Of a DNA stretch of 64,000 nt, positions 43,863 to 53,129 are shown in pieces (the stretch's first letter is position 1; each line of letters opens with the position of its first letter). The DNA is from Pseudomonas citronellolis. GTDB taxonomy: Bacteria > Pseudomonadota > Gammaproteobacteria > Pseudomonadales > Pseudomonadaceae. The notes under the pieces are model-generated. The model was not told the DNA's origin, searched no databases, and saw only the letters and a program-made list of their open reading frames with translations. Both the position numbers and the translations under genes were made by a program. The stretch spans positions 1-64,000 of the forward strand of contig NZ_JARJLT010000172.1 of NCBI RefSeq assembly GCF_029335315.1. Reading direction: 5' to 3'.

Positions 43863-46800
43863 ATGAGCTTCTTCATCGACCGCCTGCGCTACCTGGTCAA
43901 ACGCCCACCGGAGTTCGCCGACGGCCACGGCGAAACCCGCGACGAGAGCCGCGACTGGGAAGACGGCTACCGCCAGCGCTGGCAGTTCGACAAGATCGCC
44001 CGCTCCACCCACGGGGTGAACTGCACCGGCTCGTGCAGCTGGAAGATCTACGTGAAGAACGGCCTGGTGACCTGGGAAACCCAGCAGACCGACTACCCGC
44101 GCACCCGCCCCGACCTGCCCAACCACGAACCCCGTGGCTGCCCGCGCGGCGCCAGCTATTCCTGGTACCTGTACAGCGCCAACCGGCTGAAGTACCCGAT
44201 GGTGCGCAAGGCGCTGGTGCAGCTCTGGCGCGAGGCGCTGGCCACCCACAAGGACCCGGTACTGGCCTGGGCGAGCATCGTCGAGGACCCGCAGAAGGCG
44301 AAGCAGTACAAGTCCATCCGTGGCCGTGGCGGCTTCGTGCGCGCCGACTGGGACGAGATGCAGACCCTGGTCGCCGCCGCCAACGTCTACACCGTGAAGA
44401 CCTACGGCCCGGACCGCGTCGCCGGCTTCTCGCCGATCCCGGCGATGTCGATGGTCTCCTACGCCTCGGGCACCCGCTACCTGTCGCTGATCGGCGGGGT
44501 GTGCCTGAGCTTCTACGACTGGTACTGCGACCTGCCGCCCGCCTCGCCCCAGGTATGGGGTGAGCAGACCGACGTGCCGGAATCCGCCGACTGGTACAAC
44601 TCCGGCTACATCATCGCCTGGGGCTCCAACGTCCCGCAGACCCGCACCCCCGACGCGCACTTCTTCACCGAGGTGCGCTACAAGGGCACCAAGACCATCG
44701 CCATCACCCCCGACTACGCGGAAATCGCCAAGCTCTGCGACGAGTGGATGAGCGCCAAGCAGGGCACCGATTCCGCGCTGGCCATCGCCATGGGCCACGT
44801 GATCTTCAAGGAATTCCACCTGGAGCAGCCCAGCGCCTACTTCACCGACTACATCCGCCGCTACACCGACATGCCGATTCTCGTGGAACTGGAGCCGCGC
44901 GAGGATGGCAGCCTGGTACCGGGCAAGCAGCTGCGCGCCAGCGACTTCGCCGGCAACCTCGCCCAGGCCAACAACCCCGAGTGGAAAACCGTCGCCTGGG
45001 ACGAGACCGGCGAGCGCCTGGTGGTGCCGCGCGGCTCCATCGGCTTCCGCTGGGGCGAGGACGGGCACTGGAACCTGGAGCCGGTGGACGCCGACGGCCA
45101 GGAAGTCAGCCTGCGCCTGTCGCAACTCGGGCACCACGACGACGTGGCGCGGGTCGCCTTCCCCTACTTCGGCGGCATCGAGCGCAAGCACTTCCCCAAC
45201 GTGCCGCTGCGCGACGTCATCTACCACCACGTGCCGGCCAAGCGCCTGAAACTGGCCGATGGCCGCGACGTGCTGGCGGCCACGGTGTTCGACCTGACCG
45301 CCGCCAACTACGGCATCGACCGCGGCCTGAAAGCCACGGCCGGCGGCTCCGGCGAGGACGACGGCGCCCAGGACTACGGCCAGCTCAAGCCCTACACCCC
45401 GGCGTGGCAGGAAGCGATCACCGGGGTACCGGCGGCGCAGATGATCCGCATCGCCCGCGAGTTCGCCCACAACGCCGACAAGACCCACGGCCGTTCCATG
45501 ATCATCGTCGGCGCCGGGATGAACCACTGGTACCACATGGACATGAACTACCGCGGGCTGATCAACATGCTCATCCTCTGCGGTTGCATCGGCAAGAGCG
45601 GTGGCGGCTGGTCGCACTACGTCGGCCAGGAGAAGCTGCGCCCGCAGACCGGCTGGACGCCGCTGGCCTTCGCACTGGACTGGCACCGCCCGCCACGGCA
45701 CATGAACGGCACCTCGTTCTTCTACAACCACTCCAGCCAGTGGCGCTACGAGAAGCTGGAAGTGAAGGAACTGCTCTCCCCACTCGCCCGCCCGCAGGAC
45801 TTCAGCGGCAGCCTGGTGGACTTCAACGTGCGCGCCGAGCGCATGGGCTGGCTGCCCTCCGCGCCGCAGCTGGGGATCAACCCGCTGCGCCTGGCCGCCG
45901 CCGCCCAGGCCGCCGGCAAGAGCACGGTGGACTACACCGTCGAGCAGCTGAAAAGCGGCCAGCTGAAGTTCGCCAGCGAAGACCCGGACAACCCGCAGAA
46001 CCACCCGCGCAACCTGTTCGTCTGGCGCTCCAACCTGCTCGGTTCCTCCGGCAAGGGCCACGAGTACATGCTCAAGTATTTGCTCGGCACCAAGCACGGC
46101 GTGCTCGGCAAGGACCTCGGCGATTCGGGCAAGCAGAAACCTGAGGAAGTCGTCTGGAAGGATGACCCCATCGAAGGCAAGCTCGACCTGCTGACGACCC
46201 TGGACTTCCGCATGTCCACCACCTGCCTGTACTCGGACGTGGTGCTGCCCACTGCGACCTGGTACGAGAAGGACGACCTCAACACGTCCGACATGCACCC
46301 CTTCATCCACCCGCTCACCGCCGCCACCGACCCGGCCTGGGAAGCGCGCAGCGACTGGCAGATCTACGACGGCATCGCCCAGGCCTTCTCGCGTCTGTGC
46401 GTCGGCCACCTGGGCGAGGAAACCGACCTGGTCACCCTGCCGCTGCAGCACGACAGCCCCGGCGAGCTGGCCCAGCCGCAGGTGCTGGACTGGAAGAAAG
46501 GCGAGTGCGAGCCGATTCCCGGCAAGACCCTGCCCTCGCTCATCGAGGTCAAGCGCAATTACCCGGAAACCTACGAGCGCTTCAGCTCCGTCGGCCCGCT
46601 GCTGGACAGCATCGGCAACGGCGGCAAGGGCATCGCCTGGAAGACCGAGAGCGAGGTCGACCTGCTCGGCAAGCTCAACTACCGCAAGCTCGATGGCTCC
46701 GCCGAAGGCCGGCCGAAGATCGCCTCGGCCATCGACGCCGCCGAGATGATCCTCGCCCTGGCGCCGGAGACCAACGGCCAGGTGGCGGTGAAGGCCTGGG

Positions 46801-47627
46801 CGGCGCTGTCGAAGATCACCGGGCGCGACCACACGCACCTGGCCAGGCCCAAGGAAGAAGAGAAAATCCGCTTCCGCGACCTGGTCGCGCAGCCGCGCAA
46901 GATCATCTCCAGCCCCACCTGGTCGGGCCTGGAAGACGAGCACGTGAGCTACAACGCCTGCTACACCAACGTGCATGAGCTGATTCCCTGGCGCACCGTC
47001 ACCGGCCGCCAGCAGTTCTACCAGGACCACCCCTGGATGCGCGCCTTCGGCGAGAGCCTGATGGTCTACCGGCCGCCCATCGACACCAAGGCCGCCGCCA
47101 GCGTCGCCGCGCCGAAAAGCAACGGCAACCCGGAGATCGCCCTGAACTGGCTGACCCCGCACCAGAAGTGGGGCATCCACTCCACCTACAGCGACAACCT
47201 GCTGATGCAGACCCTGTCGCGCGGCGGGCCCATCGTGTGGATCTCCGAGGACGACGCGCGGACCATCGGCGTGGCCGACAACGACTGGATCGAGCTGTAC
47301 AACGCCAACGGCGCCATCGCCGCCCGCGCGGTGGTGAGCCAGCGGGTGCGGCCGGGCATGGCGATGATGTACCACGCCCAGGAGCGCATCCTGAACATCC
47401 CGGGCTCGGAGATGACCGGCACCCGCGGCGGCATCCACAACTCGGTCACCCGGGTCTGCCCCAAGCCGACCCACATGATCGGCGGCTACGCACAGCTCTC
47501 CTACGGCTTCAACTACTACGGCACCGTGGGTTCCAACCGCGACGAATTCGTCATCGTGCGCAAGATGCGCCACATCGACTGGCTGGACGGCGAAGGCAAC
47601 GACTATCAGCAGGAGGCCGTGAAATGA
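43863..47627 (+). CDS. narG: Respiratory nitrate reductase alpha subunit
   Basis: 1254 aa, full length. The N-terminal FS0 [4Fe-4S] site has His and Cys in STHGVNCTGSCSW. The Mo-bis-MGD Asp ligand is expected in the ESADWYNSGYI segment, followed by TRTPDAHFFTEVRYKGTK. There is no Tat signal, as expected for this cytoplasm-facing subunit. It reduces nitrate to nitrite with electrons from NarH. Translational overlap with narH (ATGA). Confidence 0.97.
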   Translation: MSFFIDRLRYLVKRPPEFADGHGETRDESRDWEDGYRQRWQFDKIARSTHGVNCTGSCSWKIYVKNGLVTWETQQTDYPRTRPDLPNHEPRGCPRGASYSWYLYSANRLKYPMVRKALVQLWREALATHKDPVLAWASIVEDPQKAKQYKSIRGRGGFVRADWDEMQTLVAAANVYTVKTYGPDRVAGFSPIPAMSMVSYASGTRYLSLIGGVCLSFYDWYCDLPPASPQVWGEQTDVPESADWYNSGYIIAWGSNVPQTRTPDAHFFTEVRYKGTKTIAITPDYAEIAKLCDEWMSAKQGTDSALAIAMGHVIFKEFHLEQPSAYFTDYIRRYTDMPILVELEPREDGSLVPGKQLRASDFAGNLAQANNPEWKTVAWDETGERLVVPRGSIGFRWGEDGHWNLEPVDADGQEVSLRLSQLGHHDDVARVAFPYFGGIERKHFPNVPLRDVIYHHVPAKRLKLADGRDVLAATVFDLTAANYGIDRGLKATAGGSGEDDGAQDYGQLKPYTPAWQEAITGVPAAQMIRIAREFAHNADKTHGRSMIIVGAGMNHWYHMDMNYRGLINMLILCGCIGKSGGGWSHYVGQEKLRPQTGWTPLAFALDWHRPPRHMNGTSFFYNHSSQWRYEKLEVKELLSPLARPQDFSGSLVDFNVRAERMGWLPSAPQLGINPLRLAAAAQAAGKSTVDYTVEQLKSGQLKFASEDPDNPQNHPRNLFVWRSNLLGSSGKGHEYMLKYLLGTKHGVLGKDLGDSGKQKPEEVVWKDDPIEGKLDLLTTLDFRMSTTCLYSDVVLPTATWYEKDDLNTSDMHPFIHPLTAATDPAWEARSDWQIYDGIAQAFSRLCVGHLGEETDLVTLPLQHDSPGELAQPQVLDWKKGECEPIPGKTLPSLIEVKRNYPETYERFSSVGPLLDSIGNGGKGIAWKTESEVDLLGKLNYRKLDGSAEGRPKIASAIDAAEMILALAPETNGQVAVKAWAALSKITGRDHTHLARPKEEEKIRFRDLVAQPRKIISSPTWSGLEDEHVSYNACYTNVHELIPWRTVTGRQQFYQDHPWMRAFGESLMVYRPPIDTKAAASVAAPKSNGNPEIALNWLTPHQKWGIHSTYSDNLLMQTLSRGGPIVWISEDDARTIGVADNDWIELYNANGAIAARAVVSQRVRPGMAMMYHAQERILNIPGSEMTGTRGGIHNSVTRVCPKPTHMIGGYAQLSYGFNYYGTVGSNRDEFVIVRKMRHIDWLDGEGNDYQQEAVK

Positions 47628-49183
47628 AGATTCGTTCCCAGGTCGGCATGGTCCTCAACCTCGACAAGTGCATCGGCTGCCACACCTGCTCGGTCACCTG
47701 CAAGAACGTCTGGACCAGCCGCGAAGGCATCGAGTACGCCTGGTACAACAACGTCGAGACCAAGCCCGGCATCGGCTACCCCAAGGAGTGGGAGAACCAG
47801 AAGAAATGGAACGGCGGCTGGGTACGCAACGCCGACGGCTCCATCAACCCGCGCATCGGCGGCAAGTGGCGAGTGCTGGCGAACATCTTCGCCAACCCCG
47901 ACCTGCCGGAGATCGACGACTACTACGAGCCCTTCACCTTCGACTACCAGCACCTGCACACCGCCAAGCAGGGTGAGCACCAGCCGGTGGCGCGGCCGCG
48001 CTCGCTGATATCCGGCCAGCGCATGGACAAGATCGAGTGGGGCCCGAACTGGGAGGAACTGCTGGGCACCGAGTTCGCCAAGCGGCGCAAGGACATCAAC
48101 TTCGACCAGGTCCAGGCGGACATCTACGGGCAGTTCGAAAACACCTTCATGATGTACCTGCCGCGCCTGTGCGAGCACTGCCTGAACCCGGCGTGCGTGG
48201 CTTCCTGCCCGAGCGGCGCGATCTACAAGCGCGAGGAGGACGGCATCGTCCTCATCGACCAGGACAAGTGCCGCGGCTGGCGCATGTGCATCAGCGGCTG
48301 CCCGTACAAGAAGATCTACTACAACTGGAAAAGCGGTAAGTCGGAGAAGTGCATCTTCTGCTACCCGCGCATCGAGACCGGCCAGCCCACCGTCTGCTCG
48401 GAAACCTGCGTGGGGCGCATCCGCTACCTCGGCGTGCTGCTCTACGACGCCGACCGCATCGCGGAAGTGGCCGCCTCCACCGACGACCGCGACCTCTACC
48501 ACCGCCAATGCGAAATCTTCCTCGACCCGCACGACCCGGAGGTGATCGCCCAGGCCCGCAAGGACGGCGTGCCCGACAACGTGATCGCCGCCGCCCAGGC
48601 CTCGCCGGTGTACAAGCTGGCCATCGACTGGCAGCTGGCCCTGCCGCTGCACCCGGAGTACCGCACCTTGCCGATGGTCTGGTACGTGCCGCCGCTCTCC
48701 CCCATCCAGTCCGCCGCCGAGGCCGGGCACGTGGCGTTCGACGGTGTGCTGCCGAAAGTGGAGTCGCTGCGCATCCCGGTACGCTACCTGGCCAACATGC
48801 TCACCGCCGGCGAAGAGGCGCCGGTGGTGCTGGCGCTCAAGCGGCTGATGGCGATGCGCGTGTACATGCGCGCCAAGCACGTCGACCAGACGCTGAACAC
48901 CGAGGTGCTGGAGCAGGTCGGCCTGACCCAGAACCAGGTCGAGGAAATGTACCGCTACCTGGCCATCGCCAACTACGAGGACCGCTTCGTCATCCCCACC
49001 GGCCACCGCGAGCACATCCCCGAGGCCTATGCCGAGCGCAGCGGCTGTGGCTTCAGCTTCGGCGACGGCTGCAACGGCGGCGGCAACAACCAGGTCAGCC
49101 TGTTCGGCGGGCGGAAGAACACCACCACGCTGGTCAAGCCGGTGGAGACCTTCGACCCGCTGGAGGACAGCCGCCATGGGTAA
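47624..49183 (+). CDS. narH: Respiratory nitrate reductase beta subunit
   Basis: 519 aa from ATG at 47624; the frame is open further upstream but that part lies in narG. Cys motifs for four iron-sulfur clusters include CIGCHTCSVTC, CEHCLNPACVASCPSG and CRGWRMCISGCPYKK. The Trp in the last one replaces a Cys and gives the [3Fe-4S] centre typical of NarH. It carries electrons from NarI haems to NarG. The last eight bases overlap narJ. Confidence 0.97.
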   Translation: MKIRSQVGMVLNLDKCIGCHTCSVTCKNVWTSREGIEYAWYNNVETKPGIGYPKEWENQKKWNGGWVRNADGSINPRIGGKWRVLANIFANPDLPEIDDYYEPFTFDYQHLHTAKQGEHQPVARPRSLISGQRMDKIEWGPNWEELLGTEFAKRRKDINFDQVQADIYGQFENTFMMYLPRLCEHCLNPACVASCPSGAIYKREEDGIVLIDQDKCRGWRMCISGCPYKKIYYNWKSGKSEKCIFCYPRIETGQPTVCSETCVGRIRYLGVLLYDADRIAEVAASTDDRDLYHRQCEIFLDPHDPEVIAQARKDGVPDNVIAAAQASPVYKLAIDWQLALPLHPEYRTLPMVWYVPPLSPIQSAAEAGHVAFDGVLPKVESLRIPVRYLANMLTAGEEAPVVLALKRLMAMRVYMRAKHVDQTLNTEVLEQVGLTQNQVEEMYRYLAIANYEDRFVIPTGHREHIPEAYAERSGCGFSFGDGCNGGGNNQVSLFGGRKNTTTLVKPVETFDPLEDSRHG

Positions 49184-49934
49184 CTACGAGCCCCACGACC
49201 GGCCGCAGCTGGGCCTGCTCAGCCTGCGCGTGCTGGCGCGGCTGCTGGACTACCCAACCGCCGAGCTGCAGGCCGCCAGCGCCGAGGCCATCGCCATTCT
49301 CGATGGCGAGGGACGCCTGCCGGCGACGCTGCGCGCACAGCTCGCCCAGTGGTGCCGCGAACTGGCCGGCGCCACGCTGCTGGACCTGGAGGAAGCCTAT
49401 GTCGAGCTGTTCGACCGTGGCCGCGCCACCTCGCTGCTGCTGTTCGAGCACGTCCACGGCGAATCCCGCGACCGCGGCCAGGCCATGGTCAACCTGCTGG
49501 CCGAGTACGAGGCCGCGGGCTTCCAGCTCGACGCCCGCGAGCTGCCCGACTACCTGCCGCTGTTCCTGGAGTACCTGTCCACTCGCGAGCACGGGGAGAT
49601 CGGCCAGTGGCTGGGCGACATCCAGCACATCCTCGCCCTGCTCACCGCGCGACTCGAGGAACGCAACACTCGCTACGCGCTGGTGCCGCGCGCCCTGCTC
49701 GCGCTGATCGGCGCCACCGAGGCCATCGACGCACAGCGCCCGGTAGTCGCAGAGGAAAAGCCGGACAACACCCCCCAGGCACTGGACGCGGTATGGGAAG
49801 AAGAAGCCGTGCGCTTCAACGCCGAGACCGACAAGGACTGCAGCCTGCAATCGGCCGAAGGACGGCGCCTGGCCGAGCGCAAGTACGAGGCGCTGCCCCA
49901 GGTCATCCAGGTCATGCCCTCAGCCGGCCAATGA
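49176..49934 (+). CDS. narJ: Nitrate reductase assembly chaperone
   Basis: 252 aa from ATG at 49176, starting inside the narH end. All-helical NarJ/TorD-type chaperone (SLRVLARLLDYPTAELQA at the start, LFEHVHGESRDRGQAMVNLL as the conserved core). It binds apo-NarG for cofactor insertion and membrane docking and is not part of the mature enzyme. narI follows after 13 bases. Confidence 0.94.
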   Translation: MGNYEPHDRPQLGLLSLRVLARLLDYPTAELQAASAEAIAILDGEGRLPATLRAQLAQWCRELAGATLLDLEEAYVELFDRGRATSLLLFEHVHGESRDRGQAMVNLLAEYEAAGFQLDARELPDYLPLFLEYLSTREHGEIGQWLGDIQHILALLTARLEERNTRYALVPRALLALIGATEAIDAQRPVVAEEKPDNTPQALDAVWEEEAVRFNAETDKDCSLQSAEGRRLAERKYEALPQVIQVMPSAGQ

Positions 49935-49947
49935 ACGGAGGCCCATC

Positions 49948-50631
49948 ATGTTCGAGGAATACCTGCTCAACTTCATCTACGGCATCTACCCCTACCTCGC
50001 CGGCGCCGTGTTCCTGCTCGGCAGCCTGATGCGCTACGACTACGGCCAGTACACCTGGAAGACCGGCTCCAGCCAGCTGCTCTCCAGCAAGCACATGCGC
50101 CTGGCGAGCAACCTGTTCCACATCGGCATCCTGGCGATCTTCGGCGGCCACCTGGTCGGCCTGCTGACCCCGCACTGGGTTTACGCGCCCTTCCTCTCGG
50201 CCGGGCACAAGCAACTGATGGCCATCGTCGTCGGCGGCATCGCCGGGGTGCTCTGCGTGATCGGCGGCGCCATGCTGCTCTGGCGCCGGCTGACCAACCC
50301 ACGGGTGCGCGCCTCCTCCAGCGTGATGGACAACCTGATCATCGCCCTGCTCCTGCTGCAGGCATGCCTGGGCCTGACCACCATCTTCGCCTCGCTGCAC
50401 CACCTGGACGGCGGCATGATGCTGGCCCTGGCCGACTGGGCGCAGGCCATCGTGTTCTTCCGCGGCAACGCCGCCAGCTTCGTGATGGAAGCGCCGCTGA
50501 TCTTCAAGCTGCACATCTTCATCGGCCTGACCATCATCCTGCTGTTCCCCTTCACCCGCCTGGTGCACGTGTGGAGCATTCCGCTGGGCTACTTCGGGCG
50601 CAACTACCAGATCGTCCGCCGGCGCGGCTGA
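49948..50631 (+). CDS. narI: Respiratory nitrate reductase gamma subunit (cytochrome b)
   Basis: 227 aa, five TM helices, close to the 225 aa of E. coli NarI. Haem-ligand histidines are expected in NLFHIGILAIFGGHLVGLL and in KLHIFIGLTIILLFPFTRLVHVWS. It oxidises quinol at the periplasmic side and anchors NarGH. GGAG ribosome site eight bases before the ATG. Confidence 0.95.
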   Translation: MFEEYLLNFIYGIYPYLAGAVFLLGSLMRYDYGQYTWKTGSSQLLSSKHMRLASNLFHIGILAIFGGHLVGLLTPHWVYAPFLSAGHKQLMAIVVGGIAGVLCVIGGAMLLWRRLTNPRVRASSSVMDNLIIALLLLQACLGLTTIFASLHHLDGGMMLALADWAQAIVFFRGNAASFVMEAPLIFKLHIFIGLTIILLFPFTRLVHVWSIPLGYFGRNYQIVRRRG

Positions 50632-50642
50632 GGAGCGAGAAG

Positions 50643-51455
50643 ATGGACATGATCGCGGTCGAGAACCTGCCCGACGCCCCGCTGCCGGTGATCCGCATCG
50701 GCGATACGCAGCTCACCGAAGCGGACATCGCCAGGGAAACCCCGTTCCACCCCTCCTCGTCGCTGGCCGAGGCGCAGCTCAACGCCGCCCGCGCCCTGGT
50801 CATACGCGAGCTGCTGACGCAACGGGCGGCCATGCTCGGCCTGAGAATGCAAAGCGACGCCGACGCCGACCAGACACTGGCGACCCTGCTGGAGCAAGAA
50901 CTGAACGTCCCCGAACCGGACGCGGCCGCGTGCCGCCGCTACTTCGACACCCACCGCGAACGCTTCTGCGAGCCGGGCCGGGTCAAGGTCCGCCACATCC
51001 TGCTGCCGGCGGCGCCGGAAGACGCCAAGGCGCGCGACGCCCACTATCACCTGGCGCAACGCCTGCTGGACGAACTCCGGGAACACCCGGAGCGCTTCGA
51101 CGAACTGGCCCAGCGCCATTCCGCCTGCCCCTCCCGCGAGCAGGGCGGCGACCTCGGCTGGCTGGCCGCCGGGCAGACCGTCAGCGAACTGGACCAGGCC
51201 CTGCAGCGCCTGCCGACCGGCCTCTACGAGCGGCCATTGGCGTCGCGCTATGGCTGGCACCTGGTCGCCGTCGACGAGCGCCACGAAAGCACGCCGCTGC
51301 CCTATGCGCAGGTCGAGCAACGGGTGCGGCACTACCTGCGCGAAGAAGCCACCCGCCAGGCGCTGCGCCAGTACCTGCTGGCCCTCGAGGCGGAAATCGG
51401 TGTGCAAGGCATACGCCTGGAAGACGAACTGGAGCACGGCCTGCCAGCGGCATGA
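50643..51455 (+). CDS. PpiC-type peptidyl-prolyl cis-trans isomerase of the nar operon
   Basis: 270 aa from ATG at 50643. Helical N-terminal SurA/NifM-like region, then a parvulin domain (~130-225: VRHILLPAAPEDAKARDAHY, FDELAQRHSACPSREQGGDLGWL). No signal peptide, so cytoplasmic. A PpiC gene directly after narI is characteristic of pseudomonad nar operons, where it is thought to help assembly or folding of the reductase. The moaA that follows in P. aeruginosa is missing here. Confidence 0.88.
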   Translation: MDMIAVENLPDAPLPVIRIGDTQLTEADIARETPFHPSSSLAEAQLNAARALVIRELLTQRAAMLGLRMQSDADADQTLATLLEQELNVPEPDAAACRRYFDTHRERFCEPGRVKVRHILLPAAPEDAKARDAHYHLAQRLLDELREHPERFDELAQRHSACPSREQGGDLGWLAAGQTVSELDQALQRLPTGLYERPLASRYGWHLVAVDERHESTPLPYAQVEQRVRHYLREEATRQALRQYLLALEAEIGVQGIRLEDELEHGLPAA

Positions 51456-51490
51456 GCATCGCCCGCCACCGGCGCCCGCCCCTTCACGCA

Positions 51491-51519
51491 GGCCCCCGTC
51501 CCGGTCGCCGGGTGGGGCC
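51491..51519 (+). other. GC-rich hairpin after the nar operon
   Basis: GGCCCC (51491-51496) pairs with GGGGCC (51514-51519), and CCCGG/CCGGG pairs within. It lies 35 bases past the PpiC gene but has no T tract, so it is at best a weak or Rho-assisted terminator. Confidence 0.35.
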
Positions 51520-51600
51520 GTGCGAACGTTCGGTGCCCATGGGCGTTACAATGGCGCCCGCGCCGATCCCCCGATCGGGCACGCCCGGAGCCCGCCGCAG

Positions 51601-52290
51601 ATGTTCACCCTCGTCACCCTGGACACCCCGCCCCCCGAATCCCTGAAGAGCCAGGTGCTGCAGATGGTGGTGGACTATTTCAGCGACCTCAGCCCGGTGC
51701 CGCTGACGCCCAGCAACCCGCTGTACCAGCTGTACCAGTACGTGATCGGCTTCGAGGTGCACCTGTACCTGCAGGCCATGGACGGTTCGCCGCAAAGCCC
51801 CGCGCGGCTGCTCCTCGCCCTGGACGACGAAGACCCGTCCCGGGTGCTGGGCTTCGCCCTGTACCTGCCGAGCCCGGACGACGCCGAGGCCTGCACCCTG
51901 GCATATATGGCCGTGCAGGCCAGCCACCGCCGCCGCGGCATCGCCCGCGCCCTGCTGCAGCGCATGATCGAGCAGCGCCCGCACGCCGAGCTGGCCTGCG
52001 CGGCGAGCAAGGTGCCGACCTTCGAGGCGCTGGGCTTCCGGGTGCTGGCGGCGCAAGGGCCGCAGGTGCTGCTGAACACCCGCGACCATCGCTCCGACGG
52101 CATGGTGGCGGTGCAGGACCTGGCGCCGATCTACCAGTCCAAGGAAGTCCGCCAGATCCACGCCTACCTGCTGAAACAGAACGGCCGCAAGGCCATGAGC
52201 GAAGCCGAGCACAAACGCGACCGCCTGCTCGACCAGTTGGCCTACCAGGCCCAGGCGCTGCTGAAAGAGCGTTTCCCTACGCTGCACTGA
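51601..52290 (+). CDS. GNAT-family N-acetyltransferase
   Basis: 229 aa from ATG at 51601; upstream continuation of the frame has no ribosome site. GNAT motif A is seen in LAYMAVQASHRRRGIARALLQRMIEQ (acetyl-CoA loop R/Q-x-x-G-x-A form) and motif B in VPTFEALGFRVLAAQGPQVLL. A charged C-terminal extension (SEAEHKRDRLLDQLAYQAQALLKERF) is probably helical. Substrate unknown. It is convergent with hsp20. Confidence 0.8.
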   Translation: MFTLVTLDTPPPESLKSQVLQMVVDYFSDLSPVPLTPSNPLYQLYQYVIGFEVHLYLQAMDGSPQSPARLLLALDDEDPSRVLGFALYLPSPDDAEACTLAYMAVQASHRRRGIARALLQRMIEQRPHAELACAASKVPTFEALGFRVLAAQGPQVLLNTRDHRSDGMVAVQDLAPIYQSKEVRQIHAYLLKQNGRKAMSEAEHKRDRLLDQLAYQAQALLKERFPTLH

Positions 52291-52348
52291 CAGCCGGCGC
52301 GGTGCCCCTCCCCGCCTTCCGTGGCGAAGAGGAGCGCGCGTCGCCGTG

Positions 52349-52909
52349 TCACTTGGCGGCTTCGACCGGAATCACCTTCTCCGGATGGACCGCTTCCGCG
52401 CGCTTGGGCAATTGCACTTGCAGCACGCCCTTGCTGAACCGCGCCTGGATCTTGTCCGGATCGACTTCGCGGGGCACTCGGAACACCCGTTCGAAACTGC
52501 CGTAGCGCCGTTCACAGACGTGATACTCCTTGCGCGTCTCGTCCTTTTCCTCCTTTTTCTCGCCCTTGATGATCAGGTTGCCATTGGCCAGCTTGATCTC
52601 GATGTCCTTTTCATCCATGCCGGGCAGTTCGGCGTTGATCCGGAAAGCGTCGGCCTGCTCGCTGACATCCACCGCGGGCATGCCATGGCCGAAGGGCTCA
52701 CGACGCCAGAAAGGCTCGACGTCCAGGGCGCTGTGGCCGAAGGGCAGGCGCAACGGGGTGCGCCCGAAATCATCGAAGAGATTGTCGATCTGCCGCCGCA
52801 GGCTCTCGAAGGGTTGCCAGGGATGGAAGGGATTGGCGCCCTGCCCTCCGGCCTTGGCCGGCTGGCCTGGAACGGCGCTGACGGGGACTTTTTTCGCGGG
52901 CTCGGACAT
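52349..52909 (-). CDS. Small heat shock protein (Hsp20/IbpA family)
   Basis: 186 aa. The Pro/Ala-rich N-terminal arm is ~80 residues. The alpha-crystallin domain lies at ~78-170 (AVDVSEQADAFRINAELPGM, LIIKGEKKEEKDET, RFSKGVLQVQLPK with the GVL signature), then a short tail. An ATP-independent holdase. A perfect ANR/FNR box is centred ~83 bases upstream of its start, suggesting induction under low oxygen rather than only by heat. Confidence 0.9.
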   Translation of the reverse strand: MSEPAKKVPVSAVPGQPAKAGGQGANPFHPWQPFESLRRQIDNLFDDFGRTPLRLPFGHSALDVEPFWRREPFGHGMPAVDVSEQADAFRINAELPGMDEKDIEIKLANGNLIIKGEKKEEKDETRKEYHVCERRYGSFERVFRVPREVDPDKIQARFSKGVLQVQLPKRAEAVHPEKVIPVEAAK

Positions 52910-52985
52910 GATGAATTCCTCCGCAGGATGAAGGTCGCCTCATTGGCGAGGCCATTCGATTCTGCGACCGCCGCGAGCATCCGCC

Positions 52986-52999
52986 TTGATATCGATCAA
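52986..52999 (-). promoter_or_regulatory. ANR/FNR box upstream of hsp20
   Basis: TTGATATCGATCAA is an exact TTGAT-N4-ATCAA match. Its centre lies about 83 bases from the hsp20 start codon; class II placement at -41.5 would put the transcription start near 52951. It could also act on the divergent reductase gene. Confidence 0.85.
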
Positions 53000-53040
53000 C
53001 TGCCGTTGCGAGGGCCGGCGCGCCTCTTCCCGAGTGCAAG

Positions 53041-53054
53041 TTGACGGCGATCAA
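53041..53054 (+). promoter_or_regulatory. ANR/FNR box upstream of the flavin reductase-like gene
   Basis: TTGACGGCGATCAA differs from the TTGAT-N4-ATCAA consensus at one base. It is 55 bases from the box at 52986 and its centre is 82 bases before the ATG at 53130, the same geometry as the hsp20 box. Confidence 0.7.
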
Positions 53055-53129
53055 CACGCCCGTGGCTGCGCTTCTTAGCCTGGATCCATGGCCGAAGCTT
53101 TTCGTCGGCGCTTGCCGTGGAGGCGCGGC

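Noticed and set aside
41811-47573. 1920-codon open frame antisense to narK and narG
   Set aside because: Same mirror effect of GC-rich coding; narK and narG on the other strand are unambiguous.
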